Positions 44,046-54,036 are shown, counted from the first letter of the stretch. The stretch: 64,000 nucleotides of DNA from Gelria sp. Kuro-4 (GCF_019668485.1 NZ_AP024619.1:1301001-1365000); one strand, 5' to 3'. Notes: a model not told the origin generated them from the sequence alone. Numbers and translations are program-made.

Positions 44046-44581
44046 GGGTGCTGAAGGCCCCGCTGACCGAGGCGGATGTTCTCGCGGTGGCGGAGGGGGA
44101 AGAGGTGCTCATTTCCGGGGTGATGTACACGGCACGCGATGCCGCCCACCGGCGCCTGGTGGAGGCGGCCGAGCGCGGTGAGCCGTGGCCGGTGAACCTG
44201 GCAGGACAAATCCTCTACTACACCGGCCCCTGCCCGGCGGCTCCCGGCGAGGTGATCGGCCCCGCCGGGCCGACCACCAGCGGGCGCATGGACCCGTACA
44301 CACCGCTTCTTCTGGCCCGCGGTCTCAAGGCCACGGTGGGCAAGGGTCGGCGCAGCCCGGAGGTGCTGGCCGCTCTGGAGAAGTACCGGGCGCTTTACCT
44401 GGTGACCTACGGCGGCCTGGGGGTGCTCCTGGCCGACCGCATCAAGCGGGCCGAGGTGGTGGCCTACCCGGACCTGGGGCCGGAGGCCATCTTCCGCCTC
44501 GAGGTGGAAGACTTCCCCGCCATCCGGCCCGGGGTCAGGTATCAACTTGCACAAATTCAACCAACTAAGATAAAGTGCTAA
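44042..44581 (+). CDS. fumB: Class I fumarate hydratase, beta subunit (altered C-terminus)
   Basis: A 179-residue subunit. SGVMYTARDAAHRRLVEAAE, then ILYYTGPCPA, and GPTTSGRMDPYTPLLLARGL are the conserved beta-subunit segments that bind the substrate carboxylates. Its ATG overlaps the alpha-subunit stop. Family members end in a FPAF(I/V)-(L/V)-VDDKGNDF(F/Y)-like tail. Here EVEDFPAI is followed instead by an unrelated tail of 15 residues that starts at the right copy of the 21-nt inverted repeat (44528-44548). The enzyme core is complete, so activity is likely retained, though the tail change is real. Confidence 0.86.
   Translation: MRVLKAPLTEADVLAVAEGEEVLISGVMYTARDAAHRRLVEAAERGEPWPVNLAGQILYYTGPCPAAPGEVIGPAGPTTSGRMDPYTPLLLARGLKATVGKGRRSPEVLAALEKYRALYLVTYGGLGVLLADRIKRAEVVAYPDLGPEAIFRLEVEDFPAIRPGVRYQLAQIQPTKIKC
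44528..44548 (-). repeat. Right copy of the 21-nt inverted repeat, at the end of fumB
   Basis: An exact reverse complement of 43188-43208. It encodes the start of the aberrant FumB tail. The sequence to its right (44549-44581) is AT-richer than the surroundings and reaches a stop at 44579-44581. Confidence 0.95.
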
Positions 44582-44788
44582 GGTACTGAAGCCTGCCGCC
44601 GTGTCCCAGGGCGGCGCACTCTGGGAGCAAAAGCCGCGTACCCCGGGTAACTTCATCCTCCACCGGCATAAGCGGAGTGTGTAATATTGCGCGCTGTGAA
44701 TGGTAGGAGCAGGAAATGGACCGCAGGCGGAGAATAGGGGAAAGAAAGCGGCTTCAGGGGCCGCAAAGCATAAGAAGGAGGGTTGACA

Positions 44789-44974
44789 TTGCCCATCGTA
44801 CAGATTGAGCTTCTGGAGGGACGGACCATCGAGCAAAAGCGGGCGCTCGTGGCCAAGGTGACGGAGGCCGTCACCTCAAGTCTGGGCGTGTCCCCGGACG
44901 CCGTGCGCATTATCCTGCGCGACATGGCGCGAGAGAACTTCGCCCACGCCGGCAAGCTGTACGCCGATAAGTAA
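44789..44974 (+). CDS. 4-Oxalocrotonate tautomerase-family protein
   Basis: A 61-residue protein of the small tautomerase family. If the TTG at 44789 is used, the second codon is Pro (PIVQIELLEGRTIEQKRALV), which becomes the catalytic N-terminal Pro-1 after Met removal. AAGGAGGG at 44775-44782 fits that start; the TTG two codons earlier would bury the Pro. The conserved Arg region is near residue 39 (VRIILRDMARENF). Members tautomerise or dehalogenate small oxoacids; the substrate is unknown. It stands alone after the fumarase genes. Confidence 0.88.
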   Translation: MPIVQIELLEGRTIEQKRALVAKVTEAVTSSLGVSPDAVRIILRDMARENFAHAGKLYADK

Positions 44975-45042
44975 AGGCCGGAAAGCGTAAGGTGCAAGGA
45001 AACGGCAGGGGCCGCAGAGCCGTTCCCTGTACGGCGTAAGTC

Positions 45043-45345
45043 ATGAAAAAACGGCTGGGAAGAAGGGATGAGATGCAGCTACCGCAAGGCTTGACCGCAC
45101 TCGACAAGCTCTTTCTTCTGCCCGTCGGCCTCATCCTGGTGGGGACGTCGCTGTGGAACTGGGCGCACGGCTGGCGTGATGCTTTTACGCTGATTTGGTT
45201 CCTGGTAGGGCTGAACAACCTGCTGCTCTTGGGCCAGAAGGCCTGGCCCAAGCGGAGGGGCGTTTTCAACGTGCTGATCCCGCTGAGCGGCCTCACCCTC
45301 ATCCTGGCCTCGGCGTACCTGCTTTTCACCTACCTACGCAAGTGA
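45043..45345 (+). CDS. Small integral membrane protein, unknown function
   Basis: A 100-residue protein with three predicted spans (about 22-40, 46-62 and 74-95) and a basic N-terminus and loops (KAWPKRRG). I do not recognise a family. ATG 45043 lacks a clear ribosome site. ATG 45073, behind AGAAGGG (45061-45067), would give a 90-residue protein with the same spans and may be the true start. It lies between the tautomerase and the sporulation pair, with 101 bases to the next gene and the sigma-E-like promoter in between. Confidence 0.6.
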   Translation: MKKRLGRRDEMQLPQGLTALDKLFLLPVGLILVGTSLWNWAHGWRDAFTLIWFLVGLNNLLLLGQKAWPKRRGVFNVLIPLSGLTLILASAYLLFTYLRK

Positions 45346-45387
45346 GGAAAGAAGTCAGACCTGAGCCCGTTTTTCTCACAACCCTTC

Positions 45388-45415
45388 TCATATTCCGGAG
45401 CACCCGGCATATAAT
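45388..45415 (+). promoter_or_regulatory. Probable sigma-E (sporulation) promoter of the spoIVF pair
   Basis: TCATATT (45388-45394), a 13-base spacer, CATATAAT (45408-45415). This matches the mother-cell sigma-E pattern (kmATATT, 13-15 bases, CATACAAT-like). It also contains TATAAT, so vegetative use is possible, but no TTGACA-like -35 is present. It lies 32 bases before the GTG of the SpoIVFA-like gene. Confidence 0.7.
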
Positions 45416-45446
45416 TTAGGGACAAAGCTCCGGGGAGGGGAAGGCT

Positions 45447-46262
45447 GTGGGACTTGGCTACCGCTGGCACAGCCTGCGGCGGCGCCTAACGGCGCAGGTG
45501 GGGGAGTCGCTTCTGGTCCGGCAGCTTGTGGCGGCCGCCGCTTTGTACTTTGCCGTCTGGGGGCTGGTGCAGGTCAACCTGCCGTTTACCAACAGCGTGG
45601 TGCGGCTGGTGCACTGGTCAGTGGCCGAGTACCGGCCGAAGGTAAACTGGGAGAAGCTGCGCACGTACAGTCAGGAGGGCTGGCGCCTGCCGGCCCTGCC
45701 AACCTTCAAGGGGACCGGCGAGGAGACGGCTCCGGCGGCGGCATTGAACGGTTACGTCTTTCCCACGGAGGGCGGGAAGGTTGTGTCCCGTTACGGCTGG
45801 CGCCTCCACCCGGTTTACGGCGACAAGCGTTTTCACCAGGGGATTGATATTGCGGCGCCCAGCGGGACGCCGGTGAAAGCCATTTACGGAGGCTATGTCA
45901 GCCGGGTGGCGGAAGACGAACTCTTAGGGCAGGTGGTGGAGATCAACCACGGCACCGGTATAACCAGCCTGTACGGCCACCTGGGCGAGATCCTGGTAAA
46001 GGAAAAGCAGGTGGTCCGCACGGGCGAGGTTATCGCCAAGGTAGGGGCGAGCGGCGTCACCGCTGGCCCCCACCTGCACCTGGAGATCAAGGAGCGCGGG
46101 GTGAACGTGGACCCGGCCATTAAGCTGGGCGTGCTGGAAGAGCCGGCGGCGCCGGCGCCGGCCCCCGTCGACGATGCGCCCACCTCCGACCCTGAAGACA
46201 AAGCCTCGCCCGGCCCGACGGTGCGCCGGACGCCGGGCGCGCCGAAGGGGGCAGGGGGTTGA
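45447..46262 (+). CDS. spoIVFA: SpoIVFA-like M23 peptidase-domain membrane protein
   Basis: A 271-residue protein. One membrane span at about residues 26-42 precedes a LytM/M23 domain with FHQGIDIAAPSGTPV (His-x3-Asp) and GPHLHLEI (His-x-His), so all metal ligands are present. A proline/alanine-rich tail of about 45 residues follows. Its place directly before the M50 protease gene, with overlapping stop and start, is that of SpoIVFA, which inhibits SpoIVFB until engulfment. In Bacillus subtilis SpoIVFA the zinc ligands are degenerate. The intact set here suggests it may also be an active wall hydrolase (inference). GTG start behind GGGGAGGGG. Confidence 0.78.
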   Translation: MGLGYRWHSLRRRLTAQVGESLLVRQLVAAAALYFAVWGLVQVNLPFTNSVVRLVHWSVAEYRPKVNWEKLRTYSQEGWRLPALPTFKGTGEETAPAAALNGYVFPTEGGKVVSRYGWRLHPVYGDKRFHQGIDIAAPSGTPVKAIYGGYVSRVAEDELLGQVVEINHGTGITSLYGHLGEILVKEKQVVRTGEVIAKVGASGVTAGPHLHLEIKERGVNVDPAIKLGVLEEPAAPAPAPVDDAPTSDPEDKASPGPTVRRTPGAPKGAGG

Positions 46263-47146
46263 GAGTAGGGCGCATCCTAGGCGTCCGGATTGTCCTCAAC
46301 AACTTTTTCTTCCTGGCGCTGCTGGCTTACGCCTGGCTGGGGCTCCTGCCGGAGGTGTTAACGTTGTTCGGGGCGGCTCTGCTGCATGAGCTGGCCCATA
46401 TGGTGGTGGCGCGCGCCTACGGCCTGACGGTGCGGGAGATGGAACTTCTGCCCTTCGGCGGGGTGGCGCGCATCGAGGACCTGGACCTGGCCGGCCTGGA
46501 CCCGGAGACGGAGACGGCGGTGGCGCTGGCCGGGCCGGCTGAGAACGTTATTCTGGCCGGGGCGGCCTGGCTGCTGGCCGGTTACGGGGTGTGGGATCTC
46601 TCCTCGGCCGGCCTTTTCCTGCGGGCCAACCTGTCGCTGGCGCTGTTTAATCTCCTGCCCGGCCTGCCCCTGGACGGGGGGCGGGTGTTGCGCGCCCTTC
46701 TCAGCCGCCACCTGCCCTGGCGCCAGGCCACCGACCTCACGGCGCGCCTGGGGCAGGCCCTGGGCGCGCTGCTCGTGTGCCTGGGCGCGGCGTTCTACCG
46801 CGAAAGGATGGCGGCGCTTACCACCGCCCTCTTGGGCGGTTTTCTTTTGGCGGCGGCGGGCGAGGAGCGGCGCTGGGCCGGCCTGGCGCTGCTGCGCTAC
46901 CTGGCCCGGCAACGCTCGCGCCTCGCCACCGGTGAGGTGCTGGCCGGGCAGCCCCTGGTGGCGACGACCGACACGCGCCTTAAGGAGGTGGTGCGCGCCT
47001 TCGCCGCCGGCCGCTACCAGCTTATCTGGGTGGTGGGCGAAGGGCACAGGCTGCGCGGCCTTTTAGGCGAGGAAGAGTTTGTCGCCGCCTTTTTGCACTT
47101 GGGCCCTGCGGCGACGTTGGGGGAAGCGCTCGAGCGGCGCAAGTGA
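46259..47146 (+). CDS. spoIVFB: SpoIVFB-like M50 intramembrane metalloprotease
   Basis: A 295-residue membrane protease. HELAH near residue 43 supplies zinc ligands in a span, and NLLPGLPLDGGRVLRAL near 131 supplies the third (Asp). Four to six spans occupy residues 8-210, and a soluble CBS-like C-terminal part (about 215-295) follows, as in SpoIVFB. It processes pro-sigma-K in the mother cell during sporulation (family knowledge). The TTG start overlaps the previous gene's TGA, so the pair is coupled and probably sigma-E controlled. Confidence 0.88.
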   Translation: MRVGRILGVRIVLNNFFFLALLAYAWLGLLPEVLTLFGAALLHELAHMVVARAYGLTVREMELLPFGGVARIEDLDLAGLDPETETAVALAGPAENVILAGAAWLLAGYGVWDLSSAGLFLRANLSLALFNLLPGLPLDGGRVLRALLSRHLPWRQATDLTARLGQALGALLVCLGAAFYRERMAALTTALLGGFLLAAAGEERRWAGLALLRYLARQRSRLATGEVLAGQPLVATTDTRLKEVVRAFAAGRYQLIWVVGEGHRLRGLLGEEEFVAAFLHLGPAATLGEALERRK

Positions 47147-47329
47147 GCGGCCTCAAGGGCGCCTCAAAGAGGATTTTTTCGGGCGGATGGAGAAGTCTAC
47201 CGGGCGGGAACGCGGAGTATGTTTCCGCCCCGATTTCTTTATAATACAACCACGAGGCCCGGCCGGCGGTTTGCGGAGGGCGGCTGCCCGGCTCTGCCGC
47301 CCGGCCGGACAAGGAGATGAAGGCGTGGC

Positions 47330-49176
<1,847 letters not shown>

Positions 49177-49180
<4 letters not shown>

Positions 49181-49893
49181 GAATTCGCGTCAAACTGGCC
49201 AAGGACGAGGCCGCCCGCTTTATCTCGCACCTGGACCTGGCGGGGGCGGTGGAGAAGGCGGTGCGTCGCGCCGGCCTGCCCATCGCCTATTCCGAGGGCT
49301 TTACGCCCCGACCCAAGATCGCCTTTGCTTCCGCCCTGGCTCTCGGGGCTACTAGTACGGCGGAGTACGCCGACTTTGAATTAAGGGAGCGCCTTCCGAT
49401 TGCGGAGTTTGTCCGGCGGCTGCGCGCGCAGCTGCCGGAGGGGCTGCGCCTTTTAGCCGCCCGGGAGGTGGCGGCGGGTGCACCGGCGCTCATGGCCGAG
49501 ATCGACGCGGCCGGTTGGGAGGTGGCGGCGCGCCTGCCGGGACGGCGGGCGGCTGAGGTGGCGCGCGCCTGGGAGGAGTTTCTCGCCCGGGAGCGGATTT
49601 ACATCTGTAAGGAAACCAAGCACAAGCGCCGGGACCTCGACATCCGGCCGCTTATCCTTAAGGCCCGTCTGGTCCCTTGCGACGAAGGCGGTACCTGGGA
49701 CTTACTCCTACGTTCCGGGAGCTCCGGGAACCTGCGCCCGGAAGAGGTGCTGACGGCTTTTTTCGCTGCCGCAGGCTGGGAAGGGAAGATAGAGAGAATA
49801 CACCGGACCGGGCTCTACATTGAACGCTGGGGCGAGCTGATGACGCCCCTGGTGGAACCGCGGGTTCCGGAAGAAGCGGGGGAGAGCGAGTGA
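49177..49893 (+). CDS. Radical SAM-associated protein, TIGR03936/DUF2344
   Basis: A 238-residue protein matching DUF2344: RFISHLDLAGAVEKAVRRAG near residue 12, IAYSEGFTPRPKIAFASALA near 33, and KHKRRDLDIRPLI near 148. Its ATG overlaps the stop of the B12-radical-SAM gene and its stop overlaps the GTG of rng, so the three form one translation unit. Some radical SAM proteins carry the same domain as a C-terminal fusion, so it probably positions the substrate, perhaps tRNA (inference). Confidence 0.9.
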
Positions 49894-51596
49894 AAAAAGA
49901 GATCGTGGTGCACGCGGCGGCCGAAGAGACCTGGGTGGCGGTACTGGAAGACCAGGTGCTGGTGGAGCTCTACGTGGAACAGGAGACCGGCCGGCGTCTG
50001 GTGGGTAACATCTACAAGGGCCGGGTGGAAAACGTGCTCCCTGGGATGCAGGCCGCCTTCGTCAACATCGGCCTGGAGCGCAACGCCTTTCTCTACGTGG
50101 CGGACGCGGTGCCGCAACGCCAGCCGAACGGCGGCGAGGAAGAGGAACCGGTGCCGGTGGCCGGGCTCAGCATCCAAGATGTGTTGCGCGAGGGTCAGGA
50201 GGTGGTGGTGCAGGTCACTAAGGAACCCATTGGCGGCAAGGGCGCGCGGGTGACCACGCACCTGACCCTGCCCGGCCGCAACCTGGTGCTCATGCCAAAG
50301 GTGGACTACGTGGGCGTGTCGCGCCGCATTGAGGATGAAAAAGAAAGGGAGCGCCTGCGCGCCGCTGCCCGGCACCTCAAGCCCGAGGGGATGGGACTCA
50401 TTGTGCGTACGGTGGCGGAGGGTATGGCGGAGGAGGACCTGGTGCAGGATCTGGATTTCCTGCGCCGCCTCTGGCACCAGGTGGAGGGGCGGATCAAAAA
50501 GAGTAGTGCGCCGGCGGTGGTGTACCGGGACCTGGACCTCATCTACCGCATCGTGCGCGACCTGTTCACGGCCGATGTCGACCGTTTCGTGGTGGACAGC
50601 CGCGAGGTGTACGAGCGTGCGCTGGAGCTTTTGGAGCTCATGAGCCCGGAGCTGAAGGACCGGGTAACCTACTTTGACCCGCGTAACGACATCCTGCAGG
50701 TCTACGGCCTGGAGGCCGACCTGGAGAAGGCCTTCCGCCGCAAGGTGTGGCTGAAGTGCGGCGGCTACATAGTCATCGACCAGACGGAGGCCCTGACGGC
50801 CATCGATGTCAACACGGGCAAATATGTGGGGTCAACCTCCCTGGCGGAGACGGTGCTGAAGACCAACCTGGAGGCCGCCCAGGAAATAGCACGGCAGCTT
50901 AGGCTGCGCAACATCGGCGGCATCATCGTCATTGACTTCATCGACATGGAGGACCCGGAAGCCCAGGCCCGGGTGCTGGCGGCGCTTGAGGAACACCTGA
51001 AACGCGATAAGGTAAAGGCCCATGTGCTGGGGCTCACCAAGCTCGGCCTGGTGGAGATGACCCGCAAAAAGATGCGCCAGGCCTTGGACAGCGTGTTTCT
51101 TAAGCCCTGCCCGTACTGCGAGGGGCGGGGGAAGATACCGTCAGAGGAAACCGTGAGCCTGAAGGTGCGGCGGGAAACGCGCCGCCTCCTCGCCCAGCAG
51201 CCGGTGGCAGCCCTTTTGGTGGAGGTGCACCCCAGCGTGGCGGCGGTGCTCATCGGTCCGGGCGGCGCGGGGCTGGAGGCCCTGGAACGGGAGCTCAAGA
51301 TTCCCATCCATGTGCGCGGGGTGGAGGCCCTGCACAGCACGGCTTTTACCCTCAAACCCTTTGGCTCGCGCGACGCGATGCTGGCCGCGGCGCTTCCCGT
51401 GCACAGCGGCCAGGTCCTCACGCTTAAGGTGGAGGAGCAGCACCTTACCAATCCGCGGGACGGCATCGCCCGGGTGGAGGGCTTTGTCATCGACATCGAG
51501 GACGGCGCGCGGCTGGTGGGTGAGACGGTGCGGGTGGAGATCACCAAGTTGACGCGCACCTATGCCAGGGCCCGCCTGCTGTCCCGGGCGAAGTGA
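49890..51596 (+). CDS. rng: Ribonuclease G/E family endoribonuclease
   Basis: A 568-residue enzyme. The S1 RNA-binding domain (GNIYKGRVENVLPGMQAAFV near residue 30) is interrupted by an insert, followed by the RNase H-like catalytic core. The catalytic Asp residues are in TAIDVNTGKYVGS near 305 and IVIDFIDMEDPEA near 349. The zinc-link CPYCEGRG near 407 joins the tetramer. The C-terminal small domain extends to the end. It cleaves single-stranded AU-rich RNA in rRNA maturation and mRNA decay. GTG start overlapping the previous stop. Confidence 0.93.
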   Translation: MKKEIVVHAAAEETWVAVLEDQVLVELYVEQETGRRLVGNIYKGRVENVLPGMQAAFVNIGLERNAFLYVADAVPQRQPNGGEEEEPVPVAGLSIQDVLREGQEVVVQVTKEPIGGKGARVTTHLTLPGRNLVLMPKVDYVGVSRRIEDEKERERLRAAARHLKPEGMGLIVRTVAEGMAEEDLVQDLDFLRRLWHQVEGRIKKSSAPAVVYRDLDLIYRIVRDLFTADVDRFVVDSREVYERALELLELMSPELKDRVTYFDPRNDILQVYGLEADLEKAFRRKVWLKCGGYIVIDQTEALTAIDVNTGKYVGSTSLAETVLKTNLEAAQEIARQLRLRNIGGIIVIDFIDMEDPEAQARVLAALEEHLKRDKVKAHVLGLTKLGLVEMTRKKMRQALDSVFLKPCPYCEGRGKIPSEETVSLKVRRETRRLLAQQPVAALLVEVHPSVAAVLIGPGGAGLEALERELKIPIHVRGVEALHSTAFTLKPFGSRDAMLAAALPVHSGQVLTLKVEEQHLTNPRDGIARVEGFVIDIEDGARLVGETVRVEITKLTRTYARARLLSRAK

Positions 51597-51719
51597 AGGC
51601 AAGTTCGACAGGCGGATCCAAGGTTACACCAAAGCCGTGTTATATCCCCGGGCCGCTCCGGGAGCGGTGAGGAGCCGGGCGGGTTTATGAGGTGGCACAA
51701 GGGTGGCGCAAAAACAGTC

Positions 51720-51749
51720 TTGACAGGGACGCCTGGTTTGTGCTAAGCT
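51720..51749 (+). promoter_or_regulatory. Promoter of the pheA T-box transcript
   Basis: TTGACA (51720-51725), 18 bases, TAAGCT (51744-51749) with TG one base before it. The -10 is weak, but the TG extension and the position before the T-box fit. Confidence 0.55.
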
Positions 51750-51756
51750 CTTTGCC

Positions 51757-52064
51757 AAGCCACACTGGATAATGGCTGTGAAGGGGAAAAGTAACGCCGG
51801 GCGGCGCAGAGAGCGAGCCGGGGCGGTGGAAGCCGGCTGCGCCACCGGGCGCGAAGTTCTCCCTGGAGCCGGCCGCTGAAGGCGCCGCGCGCCGGTAGGC
51901 AGGCCCGGAGCTCCCGCCGTTACAAGGGAGCCGGTATCGGCCTGCCTGTGTACTATAAGCGGCCCGTACCGGGAAGAGGGGGCCCGGCCGCGCTTGGTGC
52001 GGCGGGCCAAGTAAGGTGGTACCGCGAGAAGGCCTCTCGTCCTTGATCGGACGAGGGGTTTTTT
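51757..52064 (+). promoter_or_regulatory. T-box leader controlling pheA
   Basis: Stem I has the E-loop partners AGTA (51790-51793) and GAA (51853-51855), plus an AGAGAG-type motif near 51808. A hairpin GGCAGGC (51898-51904) with GCCTGCC (51940-51946) lies in the linker. The T-box AAGGTGGTACCGCG is at 52013-52026, with TGGT for an A73 tRNA end. The terminator is CCTCTCGTCC (52033-52042) with GGACGAGGGG (52049-52058), then T6. Uncharged tRNA should allow read-through. The specifier is probably TTC (Phe) at 51857-51859, one base offset from the position used in the leuS leader. Confidence 0.92.
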
Positions 52065-52087
52065 CTTTGCTGGGCGGAGGTGGTAAA

Positions 52088-53011
52088 ATGCTGACTCAGC
52101 CTGCCTATCTGGGTTACCTGGGTCCAGAAGGTACCTTCAGCGAGGAAGCGGCGCAGCGCTATGTGACTGAGGCGCGCCTGCCGCTTACGCTTCGGGGCTT
52201 GGCCACCTGCCGGGAAATCGTGGCGGGCGTGACGGCAGGAACCCTGGCGGCCGGGGTGCTGCCCTGGGAGAACTCTCTGGAAGGGCCGGTCACCCCGACC
52301 CTGGATCTACTTTTCCAGGCCGAAGGGTGCACGATAAGCGCGGAGGTGGTGATCCCGGTGGTGCACAGCCTCCTGGTCCGCCTTGGCACGCCCTGGGACG
52401 AGGTGGAGGAGGTTCACTCCCACCCCCAGGCGCTGGGGCAGTGCCGGCGCTTCCTCGAGACATACCTGCCCGGTGCCGCGCAGGTACCGGCGGCGAGCAC
52501 TGCAGCTGCCGCCCGCGCGGTGGCTGCCGGCGACCGGCCCTGGGCGGCCATTGGCCCGGTGTGGGCGGCGGCTCGCTACGGTCTGCAACCGGCGCGGATC
52601 GGCATTCAGGACGAACCGGGAAACTGGACGCGTTTTGTCATTCTTGCCGGCAGAAGTTCCAAGTGGCCGGGGCTGCCGGCCGGGCCGGCCAAAACGGCTG
52701 TGGTTCTGGTACCACCCGCTTACCGCGCCGCCGCCCTCCCCACCTGCCTAGGTATCCTGGCTGAACACGGGGTACCGCTTCTTAAGCTGGAGTCGCGCCC
52801 GGCGCGCCGCCGGCTGGGGGAATACGTTTACCTGTTGGAGGTGGCCGGGCACGCCGAGAGCCCGTCCCTGGCCCAAGCCCTGGCTGAGCTCCGGCGGCGA
52901 GCGGGGCTGCGCATTTTGGGCTCTTACGCCGCCTGCTGCCACCCGGACGCTGTGCCGGCCAGCCTCGGGCCGGAGGGCCGTGCGTTGACGGGGGGCCGGG
53001 CCGTGTGCTAG
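52088..53011 (+). CDS. pheA: Prephenate dehydratase
   Basis: A 307-residue single-function enzyme converting prephenate to phenylpyruvate in phenylalanine synthesis. LGYLGPEGTFSEEAA opens the catalytic domain, GVLPWENSLEGPVTPTLDLL is near residue 58, and NWTRFVIL carries the catalytic Thr-Arg-Phe motif near 180. The ACT-type regulatory domain holds KLESRPARRRLGEYVYLLE, including the ESRP allosteric site for phenylalanine. GGAGG at 52076-52080 sets ATG 52088; the frame open to 52016 lies in the T-box terminator. Controlled by the T-box and probably by Phe feedback. Confidence 0.93.
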   Translation: MLTQPAYLGYLGPEGTFSEEAAQRYVTEARLPLTLRGLATCREIVAGVTAGTLAAGVLPWENSLEGPVTPTLDLLFQAEGCTISAEVVIPVVHSLLVRLGTPWDEVEEVHSHPQALGQCRRFLETYLPGAAQVPAASTAAAARAVAAGDRPWAAIGPVWAAARYGLQPARIGIQDEPGNWTRFVILAGRSSKWPGLPAGPAKTAVVLVPPAYRAAALPTCLGILAEHGVPLLKLESRPARRRLGEYVYLLEVAGHAESPSLAQALAELRRRAGLRILGSYAACCHPDAVPASLGPEGRALTGGRAVC

Positions 53012-53014
53012 AAT
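52985..53014 (+). promoter_or_regulatory. Promoter of the rplU-prp-rpmA operon (inside the end of pheA)
   Basis: TTGACG (52985-52990), 18 bases, TAGAAT (53009-53014) with TGC ahead (extended -10). It overlaps the last codons of pheA. Confidence 0.75.
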
Positions 53015-53019
53015 AGGGC

Positions 53020-53098
53020 GTAAAGGTCTGCCGCACGGAGCAGGCGTAAAGCGCCTGGCGCTGCCTTCTCCGGCGAGCCTGGGTATGGAGGTGGGAGA
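53020..53098 (+). promoter_or_regulatory. Probable L21 operon leader RNA
   Basis: The leader before rplU contains the hairpin CAGGCG (53041-53046) with CGCCTG (53052-53057) after CTGCCGCACGGAG. This resembles the Firmicutes L21 leader, where L21 is thought to bind its own mRNA. The assignment is by position and partial pattern only. Confidence 0.45.
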
Positions 53099-53416
53099 AT
53101 GTACGCTGTTATTGAGACCGGCGGTAAGCAGTACCGGGTGCAGGAAGGCGACGTGATCTTCGTCGAAAAGCTCCCGCAGGGTCCGGACGAAACCGTGGAG
53201 TTCGAGCGGGTGCTGCTCGTGGGCAAAGAGGACGGAGTTCTGGTAGGCAACCCGGTGGTGGCCGGCGCCAAAGTCACCGGTAAGGTACTGGAACAGGGCA
53301 GGGCGCCCAAGATCCTGGTGTTCAAGTACAAGGCCAAGTCCAACTACCGGCGCCGTTACGGCCACCGCCAGCCGTTTACCAAGGTTCAGATTGGAGCCAT
53401 TCAAGCCCAGCAATGA
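53099..53416 (+). CDS. rplU: 50S ribosomal protein L21
   Basis: A 105-residue protein with the L21 pattern: [20 protein letters not shown] at the N-terminus and [19 protein letters not shown] near the C-terminus, the basic rRNA-binding loop. ATG 53099 follows GGAGGTGGGAG. It is the first gene of rplU-prp-rpmA, with four-base overlaps at each junction. The strong extended promoter inside pheA drives it. Confidence 0.98.
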   Translation: MYAVIETGGKQYRVQEGDVIFVEKLPQGPDETVEFERVLLVGKEDGVLVGNPVVAGAKVTGKVLEQGRAPKILVFKYKAKSNYRRRYGHRQPFTKVQIGAIQAQQ

Positions 53417-53739
53417 TTACGGTGTCCATCCAGCGCCGGGTAAGAACGGGCATTACGGGCTTTAGCGTTGCGGGACATGCGGGCACGGCCCCGAAGGGGC
53501 GGGATATCGTCTGCGCGGGCGTTTCCGCCCTCACCCAGGCGGCGGTTCTCGGCCTGGAGGAGCACCTGGGCCTGGTGCCGCAGGTGACGGTGCGGGAGGG
53601 GTTTCTCAGCTGCCGGCTGGGCGAGCCCGGTAAAAAAGCGGACGCGGCTCAGGCCATCCTGGAAGCCATGGCGCTGGGACTTGAAGCGATGGCGGAGGAA
53701 TACCCGGACAGAATAAGAGTGGAGGAGGTGCTGGAATGA
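53413..53739 (+). CDS. prp: Ribosomal-processing cysteine protease Prp
   Basis: A 108-residue protease. The catalytic dyad is H22 (GHAGTAPKG) and C34 ([10 protein letters not shown]), the same numbering as in Staphylococcus aureus Prp. It removes the N-terminal extension of L27 before assembly into the 50S subunit. The substrate gene is directly downstream and carries the cleavage motif, so the pair is functional by sequence. Start and stop overlap both neighbours by four bases. Confidence 0.95.
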   Translation: MITVSIQRRVRTGITGFSVAGHAGTAPKGRDIVCAGVSALTQAAVLGLEEHLGLVPQVTVREGFLSCRLGEPGKKADAAQAILEAMALGLEAMAEEYPDRIRVEEVLE

Positions 53740-54026
53740 GGCGGTTTGACCTGCAACTTTTCGCGCATAAGAAGGGAATGGGCAGCTCCCGGAACGGCCG
53801 CGACAGCCACGCGCAGCGCCTGGGCGTTAAGCGCTTTGGTGGTCAGTACGTAACGGCCGGCAGCATCCTGGTGCGGCAGCGCGGTACCAAGGTGCACCCG
53901 GGCGAAAACGTCGGTATCGGTAAGGATGACACCCTCTTTGCCAAGGTGAGCGGCGTGGTGGTGTTTGAGACGCGCCCGGGCGATCGCAAACTGGTCAGTG
54001 TGCGTCCGGCGGTGGCGGCGGAATAA
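53736..54026 (+). CDS. rpmA: 50S ribosomal protein L27 with cleavable N-terminus
   Basis: A 96-residue protein. The N-terminal MRRFDLQLF precedes [15 protein letters not shown], the mature L27 start. LQLF-A is the Prp cleavage site known from Firmicutes. The remainder ([20 protein letters not shown], then [11 protein letters not shown]) is standard. Mature L27 reaches the peptidyl-transferase centre, so cleavage is needed for function. A strong terminator follows. Confidence 0.98.
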   Translation: MRRFDLQLFAHKKGMGSSRNGRDSHAQRLGVKRFGGQYVTAGSILVRQRGTKVHPGENVGIGKDDTLFAKVSGVVVFETRPGDRKLVSVRPAVAAE

Positions 54027-54036
54027 ATTTTCGAAG

